Below are positions 45,391 through 52,895 of a stretch of 64,000 nt of DNA, one piece after another. Position 1 is the first letter of the stretch. The number at the start of each line of letters is the position of its first letter. This DNA comes from DAOTTX01 sp034437515 (GTDB taxonomy: Bacteria; Chloroflexota; Anaerolineae; Aggregatilineales; Phototrophicaceae): assembly GCA_034437515.1 (NCBI GenBank), contig DAOTTX010000104.1, forward strand, positions 62,001 through 126,000, read 5' to 3'. A program made the translations under genes and the position numbers. The notes under the pieces are model-generated. The model had not been told where the DNA came from. It saw only the letters and a program-made list of their open reading frames with translations, and did no database searches.

Positions 45391-45445
45391 GTTTGCTTCC
45401 ATCTGCCATCATTAAACAGCTTAATTTCCAAAAGGAGAAATAACC

Positions 45446-46486
45446 ATGCAATTCAAGTTACTGGGTAAAAGTGGTCTGCGAGTCTCAGAATTGGCGTTGG
45501 GCACGATGACCTTTGGCAACGATTGGGGATGGGGGGCGGAAGCAGATGTCGCCCGGCAAATCTTTGACGCTTACGTCGAAGCGGGTGGCAATTTTATCGA
45601 TACTGCCAACAACTACACTAATGGTACCAGTGAAAAGCTCGTTGGTGAGTTTGTAGGTGGCAACCGGGAACAATTCGTGATTGCGACCAAATATACACTA
45701 CAGATGGCGACCGGCAACCGCCACGACCCTAACCTGGGCGGCAATTCGCGTAAGTCAATGATTCAGACCGTTGAGGGGAGCCTCGAACGTCTCGATACGG
45801 ATTACATCGACCTGCTTTATCTGCATATGTGGGACTTCACCACACCGGTCGAGGAAATATTACGTGCCGCCGATGACCTTGTCCGAGCAGGGAAAGTGTT
45901 GTACTTTGCCTTTTCAGATTCCCCGGCATGGGTGGTCTCGCAGGCCATCGCCATTGCTGAACTACGCGGCTGGACGCGCCCGGTCGGTTTCCAATTTCCT
46001 TACAGTCTGCTGGGGCGATCTGTTGAGCGCGAGGTGATGCCGATGTGCCGCAGCATGGATGTGGCGATGATGCCCTGGGGTCTGCTCAGCGGCGGGGCGT
46101 TGACTGGCAAGTACAACAAAGATGACGCGGAAACCACGAACGGCAGACGCAGCGGCTCTGCTTCTGAGAAGGAACTCCGCATGGCAGAAACGTTGATCGC
46201 GCTGGCTGAGGAAATCGGGCGCACGCCCTCACAGGTGGCGATCAACTGGGTGCGCCAACAACCGGGCATTGTGATCCCGATCCTGGGGGCGCGTACCGTC
46301 GCTCAGATTGAAGATAATCTCGGTGTGCTGGATTTCACCCTCACCGACGAACAGATGAAGCGGCTGGCTGACGCGACCGACTTCCGCATGGAATTTCCGA
46401 TGAGTTTTCTCACAAGCGATAACGTGCGTGATCTGGTCTTCGGTGAGACGTTCGACAAGCTGGATAACCATCGTGTAGACAGCTAA
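45446..46486 (+). CDS. Aldo/keto reductase
   Basis: 346 residues. The catalytic set is D52 (FIDTANNY), Y57, K82 (IATKY) and H127 (LYLHMWD). NADP-binding features near the end include QVAINWVRQQPGIVIPILGART. The sequence is of the YajO/Tas-like group that reduces aldehydes or ketones with NADPH. AAAAGGAG precedes the ATG. It lies downstream of the MerR-type regulator and ends in a strong terminator (46494-46527). Confidence 0.93.
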   Translation: MQFKLLGKSGLRVSELALGTMTFGNDWGWGAEADVARQIFDAYVEAGGNFIDTANNYTNGTSEKLVGEFVGGNREQFVIATKYTLQMATGNRHDPNLGGNSRKSMIQTVEGSLERLDTDYIDLLYLHMWDFTTPVEEILRAADDLVRAGKVLYFAFSDSPAWVVSQAIAIAELRGWTRPVGFQFPYSLLGRSVEREVMPMCRSMDVAMMPWGLLSGGALTGKYNKDDAETTNGRRSGSASEKELRMAETLIALAEEIGRTPSQVAINWVRQQPGIVIPILGARTVAQIEDNLGVLDFTLTDEQMKRLADATDFRMEFPMSFLTSDNVRDLVFGETFDKLDNHRVDS

Positions 46487-46493
46487 ATCTCGT

Positions 46494-46527
46494 AAGGAGG
46501 AGCGCATCCGACGCGCTTCTCCTTTGT
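46494..46527 (+). terminator. Terminator of the aldo/keto reductase gene
   Basis: A 12-bp stem (46494-46505 with 46513-46524, one G-T) with a 7-base loop closes in CTCCTTT. Only three Ts follow, but the stem is strong and sits between convergent genes. Confidence 0.7.
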
Positions 46528-46552
46528 AGACGCTCACGTGTAGACGCTCACG
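46525..46552. repeat. 14-base tandem duplication over the GH5 stop
   Basis: TGTAGACGCTCACG occurs twice in direct tandem (46525-46538 and 46539-46552). The second copy contains the TGA stop of the minus-strand GH5 gene (46548-46550). Confidence 0.7.
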
Positions 46553-48413
46553 CCGGGGTGATTTTCACCGTTCGCTGCCCGGTCGTGTTTGTGGGGGGCA
46601 GTGAGAGAATCTGTGTTTCTTTGTCGTAGGTGAAGGCGCTCGCGTCAGAAACTTCGACATGGATCCCGTCTGGATACTGATAGCCCGGCACGAAGATCTC
46701 AGTCGGCGCGCTGATTGCCGGGTCGTTCTCAAAAGTATATTCAAACGTCTTCGTCTCTAACTCAAACCCCATGTTGACCGGTGTGCCCGCGGTCGCTTTC
46801 GCATAGGGGCGCACGATCCCCGGCAAGCCACGCCCGCCGGAATGGATGTCTTCGGGGGTGTCTTGCTGATCTCGGCTGAAGATCGACAGGTCTTCGTCGT
46901 TCCACAGGTCACCATGCGCGTTGGTGTTGTCCGGTGTGTAGTTCCAGACCGTGCAGTTTAACAGGTTGGCGTCCATCGCGTCGAAGTACATATCCAGCGC
47001 AATTGTGTGCGCGGAGAAGTCGTTGTTCTCATAGGCATTTTTAGAGTCGAGGTCGAACGGCATCCCGAACTCACCGATCAGCGTCGGAATGTCATTCATA
47101 TGTTCCCGCGCAGTTTGTTTGTTCGCTGCTAGTTGCTGGTTGAACATCTGCTGCACGGCGTCCTTGCCTTCGACGAATTCCATTGTCGTAAAATTGACGT
47201 TCATCTCCGGGTTGAACATTTTGAGGAACAGTGTCATCACATCGTACCAGTGTGATGCATTGACCACTTGATCGGGATCATCGGCTCGCCAGTGAGGATG
47301 ATCGCCCCCCGGCGCGCCCTCGATGAACATGATGTAATCAGATTTAACCTTGCGTAATTCTTCGATGTATCGCTCGATAAAGGGTTTGATGTAGTTGTTG
47401 GCGACATCGGCATGCCCGGCGTTGAAATGGTCGGGACACAACAACACCGGTTCGCCGTCCGCATCTGTCCAGACGCCGTTTTGCTTCCAGACGCAGTCAT
47501 AGCCATCTCGCCATACGGAGATACCATCAGGATTGATGACGGTTTCGCCCGTTTGCTCTGGCCCGGACATGCCCATATCCCACATTTCGACGGTCTGGGG
47601 GTAGCCTGCACCGGCGAGCATAGCCTGATAGGGCGTCGGTGATGCACCCGAACGCAGCAAGGCTTCACCTAGCGAGTCAACCGGCATACCAATAAAGCCG
47701 CCGCTCGGCTCGTTGAGCGAGTCGAAGCCGACCACATTTGGCAAGTCCTTGAGCTTAAGCGCGACCTGTTTCATCGCGTTGATGTAGTGGCTTTGCAAAT
47801 ATTCCTGCACGGGCACACCGTTGATTTCTGTGTGTGGTGCGAACGTATTTCCGCCGAAGAACAATGTGAACATCGTCGCTGCGCCCAGCTTGGTGTAATT
47901 CGTAGGCCAGATCATACGCGGGAATGGGTCACCGTGCGTCTGGTGAGAGATTGCCGCACCAGTCGTGTGAAGCTTGGCAAGGTCAAAGCCGACAGCTTCC
48001 AGCGTCCAGCCGGGCGCACCATCGCCACCCGTCCAACGACTCCATACATCTTGATGGGGGTCGATGAAACAGGTAATGCCGTAGTCGTTGGCTTTGCTGA
48101 CTACCGTATGCAGATAATCGAGGTAGTCCGTGTCGTATTGACCGGGACCGGCATGTTCGACCGCTTCCCATGTGATGAGGAAACGTAAAAAGGTCAGCCC
48201 CCATGCTTTGAGCCGCGACAGATGCTCGTCAGCATCTTCCAGCGGAAACGGCTTACCGGTAAAAGAGACATCGCGGTGATTGAAGAAGCCGTCACTGCGA
48301 TAGGTCGCGCCATCAGGTGTGTAAGGGACTTTTGTGCTGCCACTGAGGTTCGCACCGCGTAAGATCAACGTGCGGCCTTCGTCGTCTTTAAACCAGGAGT
48401 CGTGTGTATACAT
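46548..48413 (-). CDS. Glycoside hydrolase family 5-like protein
   Basis: 621 residues from the ATG at 48413 (MYTHDSWF); AAGAAAG lies upstream and a longer frame from 48464 has no site. GH5 marks: GRTLILRGANLSGSTKVPY near the N-terminus, FLRFLITWEAVE, CFIDPHQDVWSR, the acid/base E235 in DSLNEPSGGF and nucleophile E448 in LIGEFGMPF. The whole layout resembles endoglycoceramidase or GH5_12-type beta-glucosidases that act on glycolipids, which are better known in fungi. A beta domain follows the barrel. No signal peptide is visible. It lies divergently from the TetR gene. Confidence 0.88.
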   Translation of the reverse strand: MYTHDSWFKDDEGRTLILRGANLSGSTKVPYTPDGATYRSDGFFNHRDVSFTGKPFPLEDADEHLSRLKAWGLTFLRFLITWEAVEHAGPGQYDTDYLDYLHTVVSKANDYGITCFIDPHQDVWSRWTGGDGAPGWTLEAVGFDLAKLHTTGAAISHQTHGDPFPRMIWPTNYTKLGAATMFTLFFGGNTFAPHTEINGVPVQEYLQSHYINAMKQVALKLKDLPNVVGFDSLNEPSGGFIGMPVDSLGEALLRSGASPTPYQAMLAGAGYPQTVEMWDMGMSGPEQTGETVINPDGISVWRDGYDCVWKQNGVWTDADGEPVLLCPDHFNAGHADVANNYIKPFIERYIEELRKVKSDYIMFIEGAPGGDHPHWRADDPDQVVNASHWYDVMTLFLKMFNPEMNVNFTTMEFVEGKDAVQQMFNQQLAANKQTAREHMNDIPTLIGEFGMPFDLDSKNAYENNDFSAHTIALDMYFDAMDANLLNCTVWNYTPDNTNAHGDLWNDEDLSIFSRDQQDTPEDIHSGGRGLPGIVRPYAKATAGTPVNMGFELETKTFEYTFENDPAISAPTEIFVPGYQYPDGIHVEVSDASAFTYDKETQILSLPPTNTTGQRTVKITPA

Positions 48414-48544
48414 TAACTGTTTTCTTTCTTTTTGGGATGAGTTTGATATCGTATAGGATACCACTTCGCCATTTCTTCGACGACTGCGTAGCGGATTTCA
48501 CAAATTCTCAGCCAGTATTGATCGAAATTTCACAATGTTTTTGC

Positions 48545-48568
48545 TATACTAGACTGACCAGTCGGTCT
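48545..48568 (+). promoter_or_regulatory. Extended -10 promoter with TetR operator
   Basis: TGC-TATACT gives an extended -10 (TATACT 48545-48550). Directly after it lies an 18-base imperfect palindrome, AGACTGACC-AGTCGGTCT (48551-48568), of the form bound by TetR-family proteins. It overlaps the expected start point 16 bases before the TetR ATG, so autorepression is likely. Confidence 0.72.
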
Positions 48569-48583
48569 TAAAAGGATAAGATC

Positions 48584-49195
48584 ATGACTCAAGACAACAC
48601 AAACGAAAAAAAGAGTGTGCGTGAGCGCATTCTCGATTCTGCATTGAACATCTTCAGCAACAAAGGTTATCACGACACTCGCATTGATGAGATCGTCGGT
48701 GAGAGCGACACGTCCAAAGGGGCGATTTACTTCCATTTTCCGAACAAAGAGAAGTTGTTCCTCGCGCTGGTCGATCAGTTTGCGGATTTGATCGAGCGTC
48801 GGGTCATCGAAGCGATTGAAAAAGAAGAACAGGGCATCCAACGGGTGCGTGCCGCGCTGGAAAGTGTGCTGGATACGTTCGGGCGCTACCGGCGACCGGC
48901 GAAGTTGCTGCTTGTGCAGGCGGTGGGGTTGGGCAGCGTCTTTGAGCAGAAACGCCTCGAGATCACAGATCGTTTTGCGGAGTTGATCCGCATCTATCTA
49001 CAAGAAGCAATTGACGTTGGTGATGTGCTGCCGGTCGATGTGGATGTGGTCGCTCATGCGTGGATGGGTGCGATTTACAATGTGGTCATCCAGTGGGTGT
49101 ATACCGGTGAACCTGACCGTGAACGCATCTTAGATGCTTTGCTGCCGTTGCTGCTGCGCAGTGTCGGCTATGAACACACGGAGGCCACCCGATGA
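48584..49195 (+). CDS. TetR-family transcriptional regulator
   Basis: 203 residues. The N-terminal HTH reads ILDSALNIFSNKGYHDTRID followed by EIVGESDTSKGAIYFHFPNKEKLF, a standard TetR pattern (FxxKGYxxTxxxxI and KGxIYxHFxxKExL). The C-terminal helical domain (about 55-203) senses a ligand; the sequence gives no hint which. AAAAGGA lies 11 bases upstream. Its stop overlaps the menF start by 4 bases (ATGA), so it may be autoregulated together with the men operon and may sense a quinone or an acyl-CoA intermediate (inference). Confidence 0.93.
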   Translation: MTQDNTNEKKSVRERILDSALNIFSNKGYHDTRIDEIVGESDTSKGAIYFHFPNKEKLFLALVDQFADLIERRVIEAIEKEEQGIQRVRAALESVLDTFGRYRRPAKLLLVQAVGLGSVFEQKRLEITDRFAELIRIYLQEAIDVGDVLPVDVDVVAHAWMGAIYNVVIQWVYTGEPDRERILDALLPLLLRSVGYEHTEATR

Positions 49196-50574
49196 CCAAT
49201 CGCACGGAAACAACCAACTTCGAGTCGATCTCCTATCACTACGGTCGTCTGGTCAGCGATAGCTTGCCTTGCCCCGATGTTACGTTAATGGATTTTCTCG
49301 TACAATCACACGGGCAACCGCGCTTTTATTGGGAAAGTAGCCGCGATTCAGTCGCCTTTGCCGGAGCTGGTAAAGCGATTGAGTTGGTCGGCTGGGGTGA
49401 ATCGCGTTTCGAGACTATTCGCCACCATGCAGCGGAGTTGTTCGCCGGGGCGATGACGTTTGACCAACAACAACCGCTTGCCGCGCCGCGCTTGTTTGGT
49501 GGTTTTTCGTTCCATCAAGATTTTGTACCGGATAACGCCTGGTGGGATTTCACCCCGGCGCACTTTGTATTGCCCCATTACCAACTGTTGAGCATCGACG
49601 GTGAGACGTGGCTGACCATCAACGCCAATGTCCCCTTTGGTGAGAATCCGTTGGAGTTACGCGACGAACTGCGCGGGGCGCTGCGAGCCAAAATCGCGGA
49701 TTTGCAAGCGCAAGCCGATCAAGCAAAAAGGCCGCCGCAGTCCCAACTCGTACAGCTCGATTATCCGATGCCATATGAGACGTGGCACGAGACGATTACT
49801 GATGCGACAACGCGCATGGCAAAGGGCGAACTCAACAAGGTCGTGCTCTCTCGTGTAGCGGAAGCCCGCTTCGATCAACGCATTGACGTGCTAGCACCGC
49901 TGCGTTACCTCGCGCAAGCCTACCCGGAGACATACCGTTTCTTGTTCGAGGCACGTCCGTTTCATGCGTTTTATGGCGCGACGCCGGAGCTATTGGTCGG
50001 CGTCAACGGGCATCAGATGGAGACGATGGCGTTAGCCGGCAGCATCCGGCGTGGGCAAACACCAGAAGCCGATAATGCCTATGCCGACGAACTGCTCCAC
50101 AGCAAAAAAGATCGCTATGAGCATCAGTTGGTGGTGGATACACTGCACGACCGGTTGACGCCGCTCACCGAAAACTTGCAGATGGGTGAAACGGACATTA
50201 TGCGGTTGAGCAATATTCAACATATCCATACACCGATCACCGGCACGCTGAAATCAAATGACGGGGTGCTGCCCCTAGTTGAGGCCTTGCACCCCACCCC
50301 GGCGCTAGGGGGTGATCCCCGCGAGATCGCTATGAAGCTCATCAACGATTACGAACCTGTTCCGCGTGGATGGTACGCTGCGCCCATCGGGTGGATCGAC
50401 GGTGACATGGACGGGCAATTCGGCGTGGCGATTCGTTCCGCTGTCGCGCAGGATCGCCGGGTGTGGATGTACGCCGGGGCGGGGATCGTCGCCGCCAGCG
50501 ATCCGCAGAAAGAATGGGATGAAACGGGGTTGAAGTTCCGTCCGATGGTCAATGCTTTAGGTTTGAGTGAATAG
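49192..50574 (+). CDS. menF: Isochorismate synthase
   Basis: 460 residues of the MenF/EntC/DhbC class. The chorismate-binding domain holds TRMAKGELNKVVLSRVAEAR, FHAFYGATPELLVG, ETMALAGSIRRG, HTPITGTL, HPTPALGGDP and the C-terminal PRGWYAAPIGWID and GDGQFGVAIRSA-like segment (DGQFGVAIRSAV). It converts chorismate to isochorismate for menaquinone. In this window the men genes menD, menB, menE, menH and menC follow, so menaquinone and not siderophore use is clear. It overlaps the TetR gene. Confidence 0.95.
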   Translation: MTNRTETTNFESISYHYGRLVSDSLPCPDVTLMDFLVQSHGQPRFYWESSRDSVAFAGAGKAIELVGWGESRFETIRHHAAELFAGAMTFDQQQPLAAPRLFGGFSFHQDFVPDNAWWDFTPAHFVLPHYQLLSIDGETWLTINANVPFGENPLELRDELRGALRAKIADLQAQADQAKRPPQSQLVQLDYPMPYETWHETITDATTRMAKGELNKVVLSRVAEARFDQRIDVLAPLRYLAQAYPETYRFLFEARPFHAFYGATPELLVGVNGHQMETMALAGSIRRGQTPEADNAYADELLHSKKDRYEHQLVVDTLHDRLTPLTENLQMGETDIMRLSNIQHIHTPITGTLKSNDGVLPLVEALHPTPALGGDPREIAMKLINDYEPVPRGWYAAPIGWIDGDMDGQFGVAIRSAVAQDRRVWMYAGAGIVAASDPQKEWDETGLKFRPMVNALGLSE

Positions 50575-50606
50575 TTGAAAGTGATGAGTGCTGGGTTCAT
50601 CAGTGG

Positions 50607-50619
50607 AAAGTAATGAGTA
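50607..50619. repeat. Left copy of 13-bp inverted repeat flanking the four-helix gene
   Basis: AAAGTAATGAGTA is perfectly inverted at 51034-51046. With AGTGATGAGTG just before (50580-50590) it belongs to heptad sequence of the type TCATYAC on the opposite strand. Confidence 0.65.
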
Positions 50620-50626
50620 GAAATTC

Positions 50627-50989
50627 ATGAGCGGCGTATTGCGGTTTGAGGATCTCATCGCGTGGCAGAAGGCGAGAGTGTTAATCAAAGAAGTGTACGA
50701 TATCACAAACAAGGGCGAGTTCGCCAGAGATTTTGGTCTGCGTGATCAAATTCGACGGGCGGCAGTGTCTGTGATGTCAAATATCGCCGAGGGATACGAA
50801 CGCAATAGCCCCGGTGACTTCTACCGATTTTTGATGATCGCTAAAGCATCTTGTGCGGAGGTGCGCAGTCAACTTTATGTTGCTCTGGATGTTGGCTACC
50901 TTACCGAAGAAGAATTTAAGCCGCTCATTACCATATCTACAGAAGTAGGTCGTATTATCGGCGGACTTGGGAAGTCGATAAGAAAATGA
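50627..50989 (+). CDS. Four-helix bundle protein (23S rRNA intervening-sequence type)
   Basis: 120 residues, the family length. It shows the family marks FEDLIAWQKARVLIKEVY, LRDQIRRAAVSVMSNIAEGY and FYRFLMIAKASCAEVRSQLY. These proteins were first found within intervening sequences of 23S rRNA genes but often stand alone. They form pentameric four-helix bundles of unknown role. The GC content is lower than in the flanking men genes. It interrupts the men operon between menF and menD, with inverted 13-bp repeats and heptads on both sides, so it looks like an inserted unit. Confidence 0.92.
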   Translation: MSGVLRFEDLIAWQKARVLIKEVYDITNKGEFARDFGLRDQIRRAAVSVMSNIAEGYERNSPGDFYRFLMIAKASCAEVRSQLYVALDVGYLTEEEFKPLITISTEVGRIIGGLGKSIRK

Positions 50990-51015
50990 TATGGCGTAAG
51001 ATGCTAAACGTAAAC

Positions 51016-51046
51016 TTATCACTCTCAACTCATTACTCATTACTTT
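51016..51046. repeat. Heptad array and right inverted repeat after the four-helix gene
   Basis: Four 7-base units (TTATCAC, TCTCAAC, TCATTAC, TCATTAC) run from 51016 to 51043 and include the right copy (51034-51046) of the 13-bp inverted repeat. The array ends 16 bases before the menD start and overlaps its ribosome-binding region. Confidence 0.65.
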
Positions 51047-51059
51047 GAGGTGAACACAA

Positions 51060-52832
51060 GTGAACCGAAACACCCTACAAGCAACCACATTCGTCGATGA
51101 ACTGGCCCGCAGTGGACTCAAACATGCCGTACTCGCGCCGGGGTCGCGTCATACGCCGTTGGTGCTGGCCTTCGCGGAACATCCCGACATCACCGTGCAT
51201 TCACATCTCGACGAACGCAGCGCCGCCTTCTACGCGCTCGGATTGGCGCTTGGTACCGATGCGCCGGTCGTGCTGTGCTGCACATCCGGCACGGCCGGCG
51301 CGAACTACTATCCGGCGATCATCGAGGCGCACCAATCACGGGTACCTTTGATCGTGCTCACCGCCGACCGTCCACCGGAGCTGCGACACAGTGGCACAAA
51401 CCAGACCATCGATCAGATCAAGATGTTCGGTGACTTCGTGTTATGGTTCGTGGATGTGGCGCTGCCAGAAGCCAACCCGTCCGCTGTGGCGATCCGCAAC
51501 CTGCGCACAACCGCCAATCGTGCCTACGCGACCGCGAACGGTCTACGTAAGGGCGTGGTGCATATCAATATGCCGTTCCGTAAGCCACTCGAACCGATGC
51601 CGGTCGAGGGGGATATGGTGGAGGTGCCGGAGGAAGCCCAAAATTTCACTGGTGGATTAGCTTCTGCGCAGATACATTTCGGTCAGCGGATGCCGAACGA
51701 GGCTATGGTACAAATCGCTAAGCTCATACGCGATCATCCAAATGGTATTGTGATCGCAGGAATTAGGGCGAAGCAGTCTTCGTTTTACGCACCGTATCAA
51801 TTTGAGCGTTTTGCCGAAGTGTTTGGATACCCATTCATCGCCGATCCTGTCTCTGGGATGCGTCATAATGGACAGAAAGTAATCGGTAGCTACGACACAT
51901 TTATATCCAATGCATTGTTGGACGAACCTGACATTATCATCAGGTTTGGCGATGTTCCCGTTTCAAAGTCACTCAACCAATTCATTTCAGCAGCGAATCC
52001 AAAACATTACATTCACTTCTCTGAAAGTGGTGACTGGTCCGATGACTTACATAGCATCACTCAGCTTGCAATGCCAGTGTTTGACACACTCTTTATGGAA
52101 TCGATTGATCGTCAAGACTCATCACTCGTCACGCATTACGCATCACTCGAAGAAATAACGTGGCAAACGATTGAACACCAACTCGACACCAGCACCTACT
52201 TTGACGGCGGCGTGGCCTATGACATCGTTGATCTCATCCCGCCGGAAAGCACGTTGTTCGCCGGGAATAGTTTACCAGTGCGCCATCTTGACCAGTTCGG
52301 TAAGCCGCAGAGCAAGCGCATCCATGTGCATGCCAATCGCGGGGCGTCCGGCATTGACGGTAACATCAGCACGGCGCTGGGGCTGGGCAAGGCGCGACCG
52401 GATTCGCCGCTGGTCGCCCTCATCGGCGATGTGACGTTTTATCACGATATGAACGGTCTGCTGGCGGTGCATCGCTGCGGCGTACCGGTGACGATTGTGC
52501 TGCTCAACAATGACGGCGGCGGCATTTTTCACCGCTTGCCGATCAAAGAGTATGACCCGGCGTTCACCGACTTGTTCGTTACGCCGCATGGGTTGGATTA
52601 CGAACACGCGGCGCGGCTCTACGGGCTGGAGTTTGTGCGTATCGATGGGCACGCAGATGATGCGCGGGCGCGGTTCCGCGAGGCGTTTAGTACGCATGTT
52701 GGCGCGGAAAGCTCGACCATCATCGAGGTGCAGACGGACGCCAAGCGCGACCTCGCCCGCCGGGATGAGATCGTGGCAGCGGTGCATACTGCATTAAATA
52801 ACCACGAAGTCACTAAGGACTCAAAGAAATAA
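51060..52832 (+). CDS. menD: SEPHCHC synthase (menaquinone), mosaic gene
   Basis: 590 residues from a GTG start 6 bases after GAGGTGA. It is a thiamine-diphosphate enzyme joining isochorismate and 2-oxoglutarate. The N-terminal domain has LAPGSRHTPLVLAF, HLDERSAAFYALGLA and CTSGTAGANYYPAIIEA; the C-terminal domain has NRGASGIDGNISTALG, GDVTFYHDMNGLL and NNDGGGIFHRLP (ThDP-binding). The middle domain, about residues 200-365, is encoded by DNA of about 42% GC against about 60% on both sides and ends in heptad repeats (52117-52151) that are translated as SLVTHYASLEE. The last residues NNHEVTKDSKK come from an inverted repeat (52800-52862). Confidence 0.93.
   Translation: MNRNTLQATTFVDELARSGLKHAVLAPGSRHTPLVLAFAEHPDITVHSHLDERSAAFYALGLALGTDAPVVLCCTSGTAGANYYPAIIEAHQSRVPLIVLTADRPPELRHSGTNQTIDQIKMFGDFVLWFVDVALPEANPSAVAIRNLRTTANRAYATANGLRKGVVHINMPFRKPLEPMPVEGDMVEVPEEAQNFTGGLASAQIHFGQRMPNEAMVQIAKLIRDHPNGIVIAGIRAKQSSFYAPYQFERFAEVFGYPFIADPVSGMRHNGQKVIGSYDTFISNALLDEPDIIIRFGDVPVSKSLNQFISAANPKHYIHFSESGDWSDDLHSITQLAMPVFDTLFMESIDRQDSSLVTHYASLEEITWQTIEHQLDTSTYFDGGVAYDIVDLIPPESTLFAGNSLPVRHLDQFGKPQSKRIHVHANRGASGIDGNISTALGLGKARPDSPLVALIGDVTFYHDMNGLLAVHRCGVPVTIVLLNNDGGGIFHRLPIKEYDPAFTDLFVTPHGLDYEHAARLYGLEFVRIDGHADDARARFREAFSTHVGAESSTIIEVQTDAKRDLARRDEIVAAVHTALNNHEVTKDSKK
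52117..52151. repeat. Heptad repeat inside menD
   Basis: ACTCATC, ACTCGTC, ACGCATT and ACGCATC follow each other (52117-52144) with a partial fifth unit. In the register TCATYAC they match the array next to the four-helix gene. The array is translated in frame and marks the right border of the low-GC part of menD. Confidence 0.65.
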
Positions 52833-52862
52833 TCTCTTTGTGTACTTTGTGCCTTTGTGGTT
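52800..52862. repeat. Long inverted repeat at the end of menD
   Basis: 28-base arms (52800-52827 and 52835-52862) match at about 23 positions around a 7-base loop. The right arm reads TCTTTGTGTACTTTGTGCC and continues TTTGTGGTT, a sequence type widely seen as dispersed repeats in bacterial genomes. The left arm codes for the last 10 residues of menD. It can form a terminator-like hairpin. Confidence 0.7.
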
Positions 52863-52895
52863 CACATATTTATTGCTCATTGTAAGGAGACAGAA

